Shown here: positions 18,431 through 27,353 of the stretch, piece after piece
Numbering within the stretch: position 1 is the first letter of the stretch
Layout: every line of letters begins with the position of its first letter
Assembly (NCBI RefSeq): GCF_005222805.1
Contig: NZ_STGC01000005.1
Span: forward strand, 1,588,456-1,652,455
Reading direction: 5' to 3'
Length of the DNA: 64,000 nucleotides
DNA from: Devosia sp. FKR38
GTDB lineage: Bacteria; Pseudomonadota; Alphaproteobacteria; Rhizobiales; Devosiaceae
Position numbers and translations under genes: made by a program
Notes under the pieces: generated by a model
What the model was told of the DNA's origin: nothing
Database searches by the model: none
What the model saw: the letters and a program-made list of their open reading frames with translations, nothing else

Positions 18431-19347
18431 TGAAACGATATTTTTCCACTCTGTGGGCCGATATCCGGCGCGACTGGCAGCTCTACCTGCTGTTGGCACC
18501 CATGCTGATCTGGTTTGCGGTCTTCGCCTACCGTCCGCTGGCGGGGCTGCAGATCGCTTTCAAGGACTATTCCATCTTCCGCGGCCTTGAGGGCAGCCCC
18601 TGGGTCGGGTTTGACAATTTCCGCGAGCTCTTCGCCAACGATCTGTTCATCCGCTCATTCTGGAACACCATAATCCTGAGCGGCCTCGGGCTCTTCGTCG
18701 CCTTCCCGGTGCCGATCATCCTCGCGCTGATGTTCAACGAGATCCAGAATGCGGCGGCCAAGCGCTGGGCGCAGACCATTGTCTATCTGCCCCACTTCAT
18801 CTCCGCCGTTATCGTGGCCGGTATCGTCATCACCTTCCTCTCGCCATCGACCGGGGTGGTCAACCTCGTCATCCGCGCGCTGGGGTTCGAGCCGATCTAT
18901 TTCCTGACGCAGCCCGAATGGTTCCGGACGATCTTCATCGGCTCCAATATCTGGAAGGAAGCAGGCTTCGAGTCGATCGTCTATCTGGCCGCCATCGCTG
19001 GGGTGAGCCCCACGCTTTATGAAAGCGCGCGCGTCGACGGGGCCTCGCGTTGGCAGATGATCTGGCGGATCACGCTTCCCTGCATCCTGCCCACCATCCT
19101 GATCATGCTGATCATCCGCATCGGCAACCTGGTCGAGGTGGGGTTCGAGTACATTATTCTGCTGTATCAGCCGTCCACCTACGCGACGGCCGACGTCGTC
19201 TCGACCTTCATTTACCGCACAGGCCTGCAGGGCACCCAATACGACATCGCCACCGCAGCTGGTCTGTTCAACGCGGTGATCGCCTTCGTGCTCGTATACA
19301 CGGCCAACCGCATCAGCCGCCGCCTGTCGTCAACGTCTCTGTGGTGA
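18427..19347 (+). CDS. Sugar ABC transporter permease (LplB/YteP-like)
   Basis: 306 residues. The N-terminus YLLLAPMLIWFAVFAYRPLA followed by GLQIAFKDYSIFRG is typical of LplB/YteP permeases that serve oligo-galacturonide, rhamnogalacturonan or other complex oligosaccharides. The EAA loop is YESARVDGASRWQMIWRITL near residue 198. About six membrane segments. The start at 18427 overlaps the previous stop (ATGA); the longer frame merely runs back into the ATPase gene. Confidence 0.9.
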   Translation: MMKRYFSTLWADIRRDWQLYLLLAPMLIWFAVFAYRPLAGLQIAFKDYSIFRGLEGSPWVGFDNFRELFANDLFIRSFWNTIILSGLGLFVAFPVPIILALMFNEIQNAAAKRWAQTIVYLPHFISAVIVAGIVITFLSPSTGVVNLVIRALGFEPIYFLTQPEWFRTIFIGSNIWKEAGFESIVYLAAIAGVSPTLYESARVDGASRWQMIWRITLPCILPTILIMLIIRIGNLVEVGFEYIILLYQPSTYATADVVSTFIYRTGLQGTQYDIATAAGLFNAVIAFVLVYTANRISRRLSSTSLW

Positions 19348-19358
19348 CGAGGCCAGCC

Positions 19359-20240
19359 ATGTCCAATTTCAATCTCTACAGCCGTGGCGACCGGATTTTC
19401 GGCTGGATCAATGCGGCCCTGATCGCCTTGGTGGTGGTCTCCACCCTCTATCCGTTCATCTACATTTTCTCGGCGTCGATCTCGTCCGGCGCCGCCGTTA
19501 CGGCCGGCCGTGTCACACTGCTTCCTGTGGATGTCACCCTGGCGGCCTACGAACGGGTGCTGTCCGACAAAATGTTCTGGACCGCCTATGCCAACACCTT
19601 TTTCTATACGATCGCCGGCACCATCACGAGCCTGCTGATCATGATCCCAGGCGCCTATGCGCTGTCGCGCCGGCGGCTGCGCGGGCGCATGATCTTTAAC
19701 CTCGCCATCGCCTTCACCCTCTGGTTCAACGCCGGCATGATCCCGTTTTTCCTCAACTTCCGGGATTTGGGCTTGCTCGACAGCCGGACCGGCATCGTCG
19801 TCGGCTTTGCGGTCACCGCCTTCAACGTGATCCTGCTGCGCAATTTCTTCGAAGCGGTGCCCAAATCGTTTGAAGAAGCCGCCAAGATGGACGGCGCCAA
19901 CGAGCTCCAGCTGCTCTGGAAAGTGTTCATCCCCCTGTCGCGTCCGGCCATTGTCACCGTCGCCCTGTTCTGCGTGGTGATGCGCTGGAACGGCTATTTC
20001 TGGGCCATGGTGCTCCTGCGTGGCGAAGACAAGATTCCGCTGCAGGTCTATCTCAAGAAGATAATTGTCGATCTCAGCGCATCAGACGAATTTGCCGGAA
20101 GCCTGCTGACCTCGCAGTTTTCGTTCGAGACAGTGAGCGCAGCCATCATGGTTGCATCCATAATACCGGTTCTACTGATCTACCCCTACGCCCAGAGATA
20201 TTTCACCAAAGGAATACTGTTGGGAGGAGTCAAAGAATGA
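19359..20240 (+). CDS. Sugar ABC transporter permease (YtcP/LplC-like)
   Basis: 293 residues. FGWINAALIALVVVSTLYPF followed by IYIFSASISSG is the standard N-terminus of YtcP/LplC permeases. The EAA loop FEEAAKMDGANELQLLWKVF lies near residue 173. The ATG at 19359 is taken as start; an in-frame GTG at 19344 overlaps the previous stop in the GTGA style common in this genome and would add five residues. The stop overlaps the binding-protein start by 4 bp. Confidence 0.9.
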   Translation: MSNFNLYSRGDRIFGWINAALIALVVVSTLYPFIYIFSASISSGAAVTAGRVTLLPVDVTLAAYERVLSDKMFWTAYANTFFYTIAGTITSLLIMIPGAYALSRRRLRGRMIFNLAIAFTLWFNAGMIPFFLNFRDLGLLDSRTGIVVGFAVTAFNVILLRNFFEAVPKSFEEAAKMDGANELQLLWKVFIPLSRPAIVTVALFCVVMRWNGYFWAMVLLRGEDKIPLQVYLKKIIVDLSASDEFAGSLLTSQFSFETVSAAIMVASIIPVLLIYPYAQRYFTKGILLGGVKE

Positions 20241-21817
20241 ATGCGCAAATGAGGAGGAATATTGTGCAGACATCTCGAATATTCATTTCGTTAATTGCCT
20301 TAACATCGGCGTGCCAGGCCACCACCGCATTGGCGCAGGAGGCCAACTATCGCGCCAGCGCGGATCCGCTCGAGCTGACGGTGCACTACCATTTCCGCGA
20401 CCAGTACGTTTACACGCAGGACTGGCCCGTCGAACAGAAGGCAGCCGAACTCACCAATGTCCGCGTGCGCAATGTCGCCTCGTCTGCCTCGACCAACAGC
20501 AAGGATGCATTCAACCTGATGATCACCTCGGGTGACCTTGCCGATATCGTGGGAGGCTTGAAGGACGACTTCAACCGCTACGGCCGCGAGGGCGCGTTCT
20601 TGCCGCTGGACGACCTGATCGCCGAGCATGCGCCGCATATCAAGGCCTTTTTCGAGGCTCACCCGGCCTTCCACAACGCCGCCGCCGGTGCCGACGGCAA
20701 GCTCTACTACATCCCCTATATCCAGGACGGCACTCTCTCCGAAGGGTGGTTCGTTCGCCAGGACTGGCTCGAAAAACTTGGCCTCGAAACGCCTGAGACC
20801 CCTGAAGAAGTCTATGCGGTCCTCAAGGCGTTCCGGGAGCAGGACCCCAATGGCAATGGACAGAAGGATGAGGTTCCCTATTTCAGCCGCAACCTGGGCA
20901 ACACGCTGCGGCTGATGAATCTCTGGGACGCTCGGGTCTCCGGTTCGGCAACCTATGGCGACTTTGCCGTCTATGATGGCGAACTGCGCCACCCATGGGC
21001 CGAGCAAAACTACAAGACGGCCATGTCCAACCTGGCGCAGTGGTACAAGGAAGGCCTTATCGATCCCGAAATCTTCACGCGCGGCCCGCGGGCCCGCGAA
21101 TACCTGCTGGGCAATAATCTGGGCGGCATGACCCATGATTGGTTCCCCAGTACCTCGACCTACAATGTGTCGCTGGCCGACACGATCGAGGGCTTCAGCT
21201 TCCGGCCCATGCTGCCCCCCAAGACCATATCGGGGGATCGCTTCGAGGACGCGCGCCGGCAGATCGTCACGGCCGAGGGCTGGGGCATTTCCGTGGCCAA
21301 CGAGCACCCGGTGGAGACCATCAAGTATTTCGACTTCTGGTTCACCGAATTGGGTCGCCAGATGGCCAATTTCGGCGTCGAGGGGGATACCTACACCATC
21401 GTTGATGGCAAGCCGACCTTCACCGAAGCCGTGCTGACGGACAGCCAGCCGGTCAATGCCCAGCTGTGGGAGATCGGTGCCCAGGTGCCGCGCGGCTATG
21501 TGATGGACTACGACTACGAGCTGCAGTGGTCCAATGAAATCGCGCTGGCGGGGATGCAGCTCTACGAGGCCTGCGACTGCCTCAAGCCCGACTTTATGGG
21601 CGTGGCGCTGACCGATAACGAGAAGGCGGTCTATGACCGCTACTGGCCCAGCATTCTGACCTACATGCAGGAGATGCAGCAGACCTGGCTGCTTGGTGCG
21701 CAGGACGTGGACAGCACCTGGGACGCTTACCAGAGCCGCCTCGAGCAGATGGGCTATGGTGAAGTGCTGGACGTCATGCAGACCGCCTACCAGCGCCAAT
21801 ATGGCGCCGACCAGTAG
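20237..21817 (+). CDS. Sugar ABC transporter substrate-binding protein (LipO/LplA-like)
   Basis: 526 residues; periplasmic binding protein that delivers the oligosaccharide to the two permeases. A signal peptide is present (hydrophobic IFISLIALTSACQATTALA, cleavage probably near residue 34). The mature part has the ELTNVRVRNVASSAS and DIVGGLKDDFNRYGREGAFL segments seen in this class, and PNGNGQKDEVPYF, a calcium-binding-like loop common in LplA/YtcQ-type proteins. GGGAGGAG lies upstream of the ATG, and the start overlaps the permease stop (ATGA). A strong hairpin follows the gene. Confidence 0.9.
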   Translation: MNAQMRRNIVQTSRIFISLIALTSACQATTALAQEANYRASADPLELTVHYHFRDQYVYTQDWPVEQKAAELTNVRVRNVASSASTNSKDAFNLMITSGDLADIVGGLKDDFNRYGREGAFLPLDDLIAEHAPHIKAFFEAHPAFHNAAAGADGKLYYIPYIQDGTLSEGWFVRQDWLEKLGLETPETPEEVYAVLKAFREQDPNGNGQKDEVPYFSRNLGNTLRLMNLWDARVSGSATYGDFAVYDGELRHPWAEQNYKTAMSNLAQWYKEGLIDPEIFTRGPRAREYLLGNNLGGMTHDWFPSTSTYNVSLADTIEGFSFRPMLPPKTISGDRFEDARRQIVTAEGWGISVANEHPVETIKYFDFWFTELGRQMANFGVEGDTYTIVDGKPTFTEAVLTDSQPVNAQLWEIGAQVPRGYVMDYDYELQWSNEIALAGMQLYEACDCLKPDFMGVALTDNEKAVYDRYWPSILTYMQEMQQTWLLGAQDVDSTWDAYQSRLEQMGYGEVLDVMQTAYQRQYGADQ

Positions 21818-21833
21818 AAACTGTCCAACCAGA

Positions 21834-21860
21834 GGCGGCAGAGCCCGAGGCTCTGCCGCC
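21834..21860 (+). terminator. Hairpin after the sugar-binding-protein gene
   Basis: A perfect 12-bp stem (GGCGGCAGAGCC/GGCTCTGCCGCC) with a 3-nt loop, 16 bp past the stop. No T run follows and the next gene starts 13 bp on, so it is more likely an mRNA-stabilising or attenuating element within the operon than a full terminator. Confidence 0.6.
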
Positions 21861-21873
21861 GATCATCCCCTCT

Positions 21874-22917
21874 ATGAGTGCTGGAATGCTTCCTCAAAAA
21901 ACGAAACCGAAGGTCGTTCTGGCCATGCATGCGGATCTCGTACCGCGCTTTTTCGGTGCTGACGAATGGTACCGGCTCGATGCCTATGCCCAGGTGCTGT
22001 CGCGGCAGGCCTTCACCGATTTCGACGCCCCGGAGGCGGCAGCCCTGCTCGGCGAAGCCGACGTGATGCTGGCTGCCTGGGGTGCGGCCCCACTGGATGA
22101 GGTTCTGCTGGCGCAGGCACCGAACCTGCGGCTCGTGGCCTATGCCGCCGCCTCGATCCGGGCCATTACTACGCCCGCCTTCTGGCGCAGCGGCATCACC
22201 ATTACCTCGGCCGTTTCGGCCATGGCCATCCCCGTGGCCGAGTTCACCTATGCTGCCATCATCATGACCGGCAAGGACATCTTCAACATCCGCGACATCA
22301 ATCGCAGTCGGCGGGGCGCGCAGGGGTACGGCATCCGCATCAATCTCGATGTGGACCATCTGGGCAATTATGGCCGCCGCGTCGGCATCGTCGGCGCCTC
22401 GCGCATCGGCCGGCTGGTAATCGAGATGCTGGTCCGGTCGGGCTTTTCGGTCGCCGTCTACGATCCCTTCGCCAGCCTGTCCGAAGTCAGGCGGATGGGC
22501 GCGCAGGTGCTTGATCTCGATCAGTTGCTGGCCTGGTCCGACACTGTCTCTTTGCATGCGCCTATCCTCCCCGAAACCCGGCACATGATCGGGGCGCGCC
22601 AATTGGCACTGCTGCGTGACAACGCGGTCCTCATCAATACGGCGCGTGGCTGGCTGGTCGATCACGACGCCCTGTTGGCCGAACTCGAAAGCGGTCGCAT
22701 CCGGGCTTGGATCGACACGCCCGAACCCGAACCGCTGCCCGCGGACAGCCCATTCTATGACCTGCCCAATGTGGTGCTGACACCCCATATCGCCGGAACC
22801 ATGGGCAATGAGCTGCATCGCCTCTCGGACGCCGCGATCACGGAGATCGAGCGCTTCGCCGCCGGCATTCCGGCACTGGAACCGGTCTACCAGCAAGCAC
22901 TGGACAGGATTGCCTGA
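21874..22917 (+). CDS. D-isomer-specific 2-hydroxyacid dehydrogenase
   Basis: 347 residues; NAD(P)-dependent dehydrogenase of the D-2-hydroxyacid family. The nucleotide-binding motif is VGIVGASRIGRLVIEML near residue 166, followed by an acidic residue in VYDPF. Catalytic Arg lies in NTARGWLVD, Glu in DTPEPEPLP and His in LTPHIAG. It probably oxidises or reduces a sugar-acid intermediate of the imported oligosaccharide. The next gene's ATG shares a base with its stop (TGATG). No strong ribosome-binding site is visible; the start could also be the second ATG at 21886. Confidence 0.85.
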   Translation: MSAGMLPQKTKPKVVLAMHADLVPRFFGADEWYRLDAYAQVLSRQAFTDFDAPEAAALLGEADVMLAAWGAAPLDEVLLAQAPNLRLVAYAAASIRAITTPAFWRSGITITSAVSAMAIPVAEFTYAAIIMTGKDIFNIRDINRSRRGAQGYGIRINLDVDHLGNYGRRVGIVGASRIGRLVIEMLVRSGFSVAVYDPFASLSEVRRMGAQVLDLDQLLAWSDTVSLHAPILPETRHMIGARQLALLRDNAVLINTARGWLVDHDALLAELESGRIRAWIDTPEPEPLPADSPFYDLPNVVLTPHIAGTMGNELHRLSDAAITEIERFAAGIPALEPVYQQALDRIA

Positions 22918-23702
22918 TGACCTTGATAACCTGTTTTTCGACCCTGGGATGCCCGCAGCTCAGCCTGCGCCAGGCGATCGCGCTGGCCCAGGCCAATGAC
23001 CTGCCGATGCTCGAAATTCGGGCCTTGTCCGGATCGACGGCTTTGCCAAGCGTTCTCGCCGCCGAGTTCGGCACGCCGACGCAGCTGACCGCCTATCTTG
23101 CCGGAGTGCCTCTATCCATCCCGGTGGTCGGCAGTTCACACCGGCTCTGGGGCGACACGTTCGACCGTGATTCTTTGGAGGATCTGGCCGATTGGGCCGA
23201 GGCCGCCGGGGCTCGCCATATCCGGGTATTCGACGGCGAGACCGGAACGCTGGACGAGTCGGCCCTGGACGAGGCCGCGAGACGGCTGCAGTTCTGGCGC
23301 GACCTGAAGGTCAGCAAGGGCCTGGTGGTCGACCTGATCATCGAAACGCATGGCGCGCTGTGTGACGACCAGGCCCTGGAGCAATTCTGCACCCGCTTTG
23401 CCGACCAGCCAATCCTCTGGGACACTCATCACAGCTGGGCTGCGGGCAATGCGCTGGAGCACACGCTGGAGATTATCGGGCCGCGCCTGGCGCATCTGCA
23501 TGTCAAGGACAGCCGAATGGTCGATGGCAAGCGCCACTACATGCTGCCCGGACAGGGGGATTTCCCCATGGACAGGCTCATGGCGCTGCTGGCCCGCCCG
23601 AGCTTGCCCGCCGCCGCTGTGAGCCTTGAATGGGAATTGCTCTGGCATCCGGAGCTTACCGATCTGCAAACCGCCCTCGGCCATGCCAGGTCCTGGACCT
23701 GA
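22917..23702 (+). CDS. Sugar phosphate isomerase/epimerase (TIM barrel, AP endonuclease 2-like)
   Basis: 261 residues of the xylose-isomerase-like TIM-barrel superfamily. ETHGALCDDQ holds a metal-binding Glu and His, WDTHHSWAAG an Asp and His, and LAHLHVKDSR the late HxKD motif. It probably isomerises or epimerises a sugar or sugar acid in the pathway fed by the transporter. The start overlaps the dehydrogenase stop by one base. Confidence 0.85.
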   Translation: MTLITCFSTLGCPQLSLRQAIALAQANDLPMLEIRALSGSTALPSVLAAEFGTPTQLTAYLAGVPLSIPVVGSSHRLWGDTFDRDSLEDLADWAEAAGARHIRVFDGETGTLDESALDEAARRLQFWRDLKVSKGLVVDLIIETHGALCDDQALEQFCTRFADQPILWDTHHSWAAGNALEHTLEIIGPRLAHLHVKDSRMVDGKRHYMLPGQGDFPMDRLMALLARPSLPAAAVSLEWELLWHPELTDLQTALGHARSWT

Positions 23703-23758
23703 CCGGCCTTCGGCCTGTTGCCGCGCCTTGGACCGCTCAGTCCGACGGGAAGACAAAA

Positions 23759-25645
23759 ATGCCAGACCTATCGCCGATGTCGCCATTCAATCCCCTTCAT
23801 CGCAATCCCCTAAGAACGCGGGGCGACCTTGCCCGGGCCACCCGGGACCTGGTCGCGCCTTGCCTGCCATTCCTCATGGAACGGCCCGGCCGATTGGCCC
23901 TGGGATCGACCGCGGCGGTTTATGAGACGGTCGTGGCAGAATTCGAGGGCTTTGCCCGACTGTTCTGGGGTCTGCTGCCCTTCTTCGCCGGTGGCTTTCG
24001 CTACGAGGCGGCGGAGCAGGCCCTGCGCGCCGGCATCATTGCCGGAACCGATCCCGATCATGACAGCTTCTGGGGCGAGCCTGGAGACCTGCTGCGCGGC
24101 CACCGCGACCAGCGCCTGGTCGAGATGGCACCCATCGGCCTGGCCTTGGCCCTCTGCCCGGAATTGTTCTGGGACCCGCTGGCGCCCGCCGAAAAGGAGC
24201 GGCTGGCGCACTGGCTCAAGCTCTGTATGGCGCGTCCCTATAACGACAACAACTGGCTGTTCTTCCGCGTCATGGTGTCGCTTGGCCTGTCGCGCGTCGG
24301 CGTGGACTTCGATGCCCAGGCTGTCGAGACGCATCTCGAGCGGCTGGAGAGCTTTTTTATCGCCAAGGGCTGGTACGAAGATGGCGTCATGGGCCGCTAT
24401 GACCATTACATTGCCTTCGCCATGCACTTTTATGGTCTGATCTACGCCCAGCTGGCCGGTGAGCGCGATCCGGAGCGTGCCAGCCGGTTCCGCCAGCGCG
24501 CCGCCGAATTTGCCCCCGATTATGCCGCCTGGTTTGCCGACGGGGGCGCCGGTCTCCCCTATGGCCGCAGCCTCACCTATCGGTTTGCCCATGCCAGCTT
24601 CTGGGGTGCCCTGGCCTATGCCGGCTGCACGCCCTATAGCTGGGGCACGCTCAAGGGGCTGGCCCTGCGCAACCTGCGGTACTGGTCGCACCAGCCCATC
24701 GCGCATCCGAACGGGGTCTTGAGCCTGGGCTATGGCTACGCCAACCCAGCGATGATCGAGGAATACAGCACGGACGGATCTCCCCTCTGGGCGCTCAAGG
24801 CCATGCTGCCGCTCGCGCTGCCGGCCGATCACCCATTCTGGACCGCCGAAGAGGAGCCGCACCCGCTCGCGGCCAGTCATGTCACCTTCCAGCCCGATCC
24901 CAAGTTCGCGCTGTTCCGGCATGAGGGGGCGGTCTTTGCGGCTGCGGGGGGACAATCGGCGATCTCCTCGGGGGCCGGGGCGTCGTTCCGCAATGCTGCG
25001 GCCAAATATGCCAAATTTGCCTATTCCACCGCGCATGGCTTCAGCGTCGAGCTCGATCCGCGCCATCCCCAGAACGGCGCCTTCGACAATGCGCTTGCCT
25101 TGAAGTCCAGCGGCGACGCCCATTGGCGGGTGCGGGAGGGGAATGAGAGCTTCCGCCGCGAGCGGAACGCCATGGTGGCAACGTGGCGTCCCTGGCCCGA
25201 TATCCCCATCGAGACCTGGTTGCTGGTCGCCGCGCCCTGGCTGGTTCGACTGCATATCATCCATACGGACCGACCGCTCGAAAGCATCGAGGGCGGCTTC
25301 GCAGTCGATCGGAGCGGGGACGACCATGTCGGCAATACCGATGCATCCGCCGTCGGCGGGTCCGATGCTATCGCCGCCTTTCCGGCTGGTGGGTCGGCCA
25401 TCCGAGACTTGCTGGGTCGGCGGCAGGGGGAGGTCATCTATGCCTCCGCCAATTCCAACCTGCTGTTTCCCCGGTCGGCCATTCCGTCGCTGCGCGGCAA
25501 ACATGCTCCCGGCGTCATGGTCTTGGCGACAGCGATCGTCACCAGTACCCAGGCGCGCGACCTTCAGCCTCTGCTGGCGGCCGGCCCCGAACTGCCCGAC
25601 TGGTTTGCGCATAAGCTGTACGGCCTGGCCGGAGAGCGATCATGA
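23759..25645 (+). CDS. DUF2264 domain-containing protein
   Basis: 628 residues of the DUF2264 family, large (alpha/alpha) barrel-like proteins found in plant-cell-wall oligosaccharide loci. The N-terminal part has NPLRTRGDLARATRDLVAPC and FEGFARLFWGLLPFFAGG. The core motif YNDNNWLFFRVMVSLGLSRV lies near residue 160, with WYEDGVMGRYDHYIAFAMHF following. The C-terminal half is beta-rich with RHEGAVFAAAGGQ. The start at 23759 has GGGAAG upstream; the longer frame overlaps the isomerase gene. A glycan-degrading or modifying role in the cytoplasm is inferred from context; I see no signal peptide. Confidence 0.8.
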   Translation: MPDLSPMSPFNPLHRNPLRTRGDLARATRDLVAPCLPFLMERPGRLALGSTAAVYETVVAEFEGFARLFWGLLPFFAGGFRYEAAEQALRAGIIAGTDPDHDSFWGEPGDLLRGHRDQRLVEMAPIGLALALCPELFWDPLAPAEKERLAHWLKLCMARPYNDNNWLFFRVMVSLGLSRVGVDFDAQAVETHLERLESFFIAKGWYEDGVMGRYDHYIAFAMHFYGLIYAQLAGERDPERASRFRQRAAEFAPDYAAWFADGGAGLPYGRSLTYRFAHASFWGALAYAGCTPYSWGTLKGLALRNLRYWSHQPIAHPNGVLSLGYGYANPAMIEEYSTDGSPLWALKAMLPLALPADHPFWTAEEEPHPLAASHVTFQPDPKFALFRHEGAVFAAAGGQSAISSGAGASFRNAAAKYAKFAYSTAHGFSVELDPRHPQNGAFDNALALKSSGDAHWRVREGNESFRRERNAMVATWRPWPDIPIETWLLVAAPWLVRLHIIHTDRPLESIEGGFAVDRSGDDHVGNTDASAVGGSDAIAAFPAGGSAIRDLLGRRQGEVIYASANSNLLFPRSAIPSLRGKHAPGVMVLATAIVTSTQARDLQPLLAAGPELPDWFAHKLYGLAGERS

Positions 25646-26046
25646 CCGTGTTGTTTATTCGCGGCGATGTGGCCGTCGACGTGCAACTGCAGATGGCCGC
25701 CGCCGCTGGCCTGTCATCGGTCAGCATTGCTCTGGCGACAGTGGAAGCTCTGGGGACCATGCGGTTTAGGTCCTTGCTCGAGCGGCATGATACCAAGGTA
25801 TCAGCAATCTATGGGGATTTGCGGGACGAGGGCGACGATCGCCTGCGCGACATAGCCCGAGTTCTCGCCGCAGAGCCCGTCGTCGGCTCGCGCAGTGGCT
25901 GGGAACGACTGGAATTGGGCGCCACGCCAGACCTGCTGACCGCCCTGAAGACCACACCTTCTGGTCGCTTGTCGAATGCTCGACGCCTGGAACTCGCGCC
26001 GACCAGGATGGCCTGGTCCGCAATTGTCGAAGTCCATTCGAAGTGA
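25642..26046 (+). CDS. Small hypothetical protein, end of the sugar operon
   Basis: 134 residues, not recognised with certainty. Residues 15-55 (VQLQMAAAAGLSSVSIALAT, then RFRSLLERHDTKVSAIYGDL) resemble the first beta-alpha units of a sugar-isomerase TIM barrel. The protein is far too short for that fold and no metal ligands follow, so it may be a truncated or degenerate copy. Its ATG overlaps the DUF2264 stop (ATGA), which supports real translation of at least the N-terminus. A 515-bp gene-free stretch follows. Confidence 0.55.
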   Translation: MTVLFIRGDVAVDVQLQMAAAAGLSSVSIALATVEALGTMRFRSLLERHDTKVSAIYGDLRDEGDDRLRDIARVLAAEPVVGSRSGWERLELGATPDLLTALKTTPSGRLSNARRLELAPTRMAWSAIVEVHSK

Positions 26047-26561
26047 AGCAGCACCCCTTTCGGCTAACTCTCAGTCTTGCCGCAGCGATGTTGCCATGGT
26101 CTCGTCGGGGCAAGATCAAACAGACCCGACCAGAACCGCATGGGGTTGGACTTCTTCGGGGCCGATAGCGGAACGGCAGGTCTTGGTGTCCTGCGCGAAA
26201 TAGCGGACACTCGGCGCATGGGTAGGCAGATGTGGTTCCTATTGGCCGCCTTGCAAGACATCGGCCACATTGTACCCTTTGCCGGCTCACATGATGGTGG
26301 ACTTGCCGGTGCGAAGCCCAATACGCAACAGCTTGTTTCAGACCACCGTCGATCCATCTGGAAAGGTAATTCGCCAACGACCGGCTGCCGCCAGAATGGC
26401 TAAATGGAGCCTTTGCGGCCCCCTGCTCTGGATAGTGGGTCGCGTTGCCAGACTGCAGCGCGCGCCAAGTGGCTCAGGCGTGCCCGCCGACCGGGGAATC
26501 AACGGGCTCTCGGTGGCCGGCAAGTAGTCTCTCACCTGGTGCCGAGCCAAGGCTCCGGGCG
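26047..26561. other. 515-bp gene-free junction between sugar and siderophore modules
   Basis: It lies between convergent operons. Short frames occur on both strands but none has a ribosome-binding site or family features. No clear terminator hairpin with a T run was found. It looks like junction debris between two modules of the island. Confidence 0.35.
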
Positions 26562-27353
26562 CTAGTGCTCGTGGCCGTCATCATGGTCGGCTTCGCCGCG
26601 CCGCCAATAGCCAGCAGCCTTGATCAGGTCTGAATCAAGATTGCGATCGGTGACGAGGTGGTCGCGGATGGCGGTCGACGTGGCGGACTCGCCGGCAATG
26701 AAGGCATAGCCGCGGCCATCTGGCAGGTCCGCCGCGCCGATAGCCGCGAGCAGGCCAGGCGCGCCAGCGGCGCGCTCGAGCCAATGGATCTCGACGGTGG
26801 CCGCAGTGGCAAAGGCCTGTCGCTCGGCCGCATCGGCAATCTCGATGTAGGCGATGACCCGGGCGCCGGCCGGCAGTTCCTCGATGCGCCGCCCGATGGC
26901 GGGCAACGCAGTCTCATCGCCGACCAGCAGATAATAGTCGAATTCTCCCTTGACCACGAAACTGCCGCGCGGCCCGCCAATGCCCAGCCGGTCGCCGGGC
27001 TGCGCCCTGGCTGCCCAGGTGGAGGCCGGTCCGTCGCCATGCAGCACGAAGTCAATGACCACCTCCTGCCGGGCCTGATCGAAGCTGCGCGGCGTATAGT
27101 CCCGCCCCTCCGGGCGCGCGGCCCCCTCGGGCCAGACAAGGCCGTTGGGGCCTGCCATGGGCATGGCCAGCGGCACTCCGGCCTGCGGAATGAACAGCTT
27201 GACGTGGTCGTCATAGGCCAGCGAGGGGAACTGCGCGAAATCGGAATGGTGCAGCGTGATGCGCGCCATGCGTGGGGTCAGACGCTGGCAGCGGACAACT
27301 TCGGCGATGCGAAACTTGAGCTCGTGCCGAATGCGTTCGACGGATGGCTTCAT
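26562..27353 (-). CDS. Siderophore-interacting protein (NAD(P)H-dependent ferric-siderophore reductase)
   Basis: 263 residues of the SIP/ViuB family, which releases iron by reducing the imported ferric siderophore in the cytoplasm. The FAD-binding motif is RDYTPRSFD near residues 84-92, with LGIGGPRGSF after it. The NAD(P)-binding part has YYLLVGDETALPAIGRRIEEL, cut here for length at its core LLVGDETALPA. The C-terminal hallmark is AAGYWRRGEADHD. It is the last gene of the siderophore operon and overlaps the ATPase gene by 4 bp. Confidence 0.92.
   Translation of the reverse strand: MKPSVERIRHELKFRIAEVVRCQRLTPRMARITLHHSDFAQFPSLAYDDHVKLFIPQAGVPLAMPMAGPNGLVWPEGAARPEGRDYTPRSFDQARQEVVIDFVLHGDGPASTWAARAQPGDRLGIGGPRGSFVVKGEFDYYLLVGDETALPAIGRRIEELPAGARVIAYIEIADAAERQAFATAATVEIHWLERAAGAPGLLAAIGAADLPDGRGYAFIAGESATSTAIRDHLVTDRNLDSDLIKAAGYWRRGEADHDDGHEH

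Noticed and set aside
23810-25612. 600-residue minus-strand open frame over the DUF2264 gene
   Set aside because: Antisense shadow of a gene with clear start, overlap with neighbours and family motifs.
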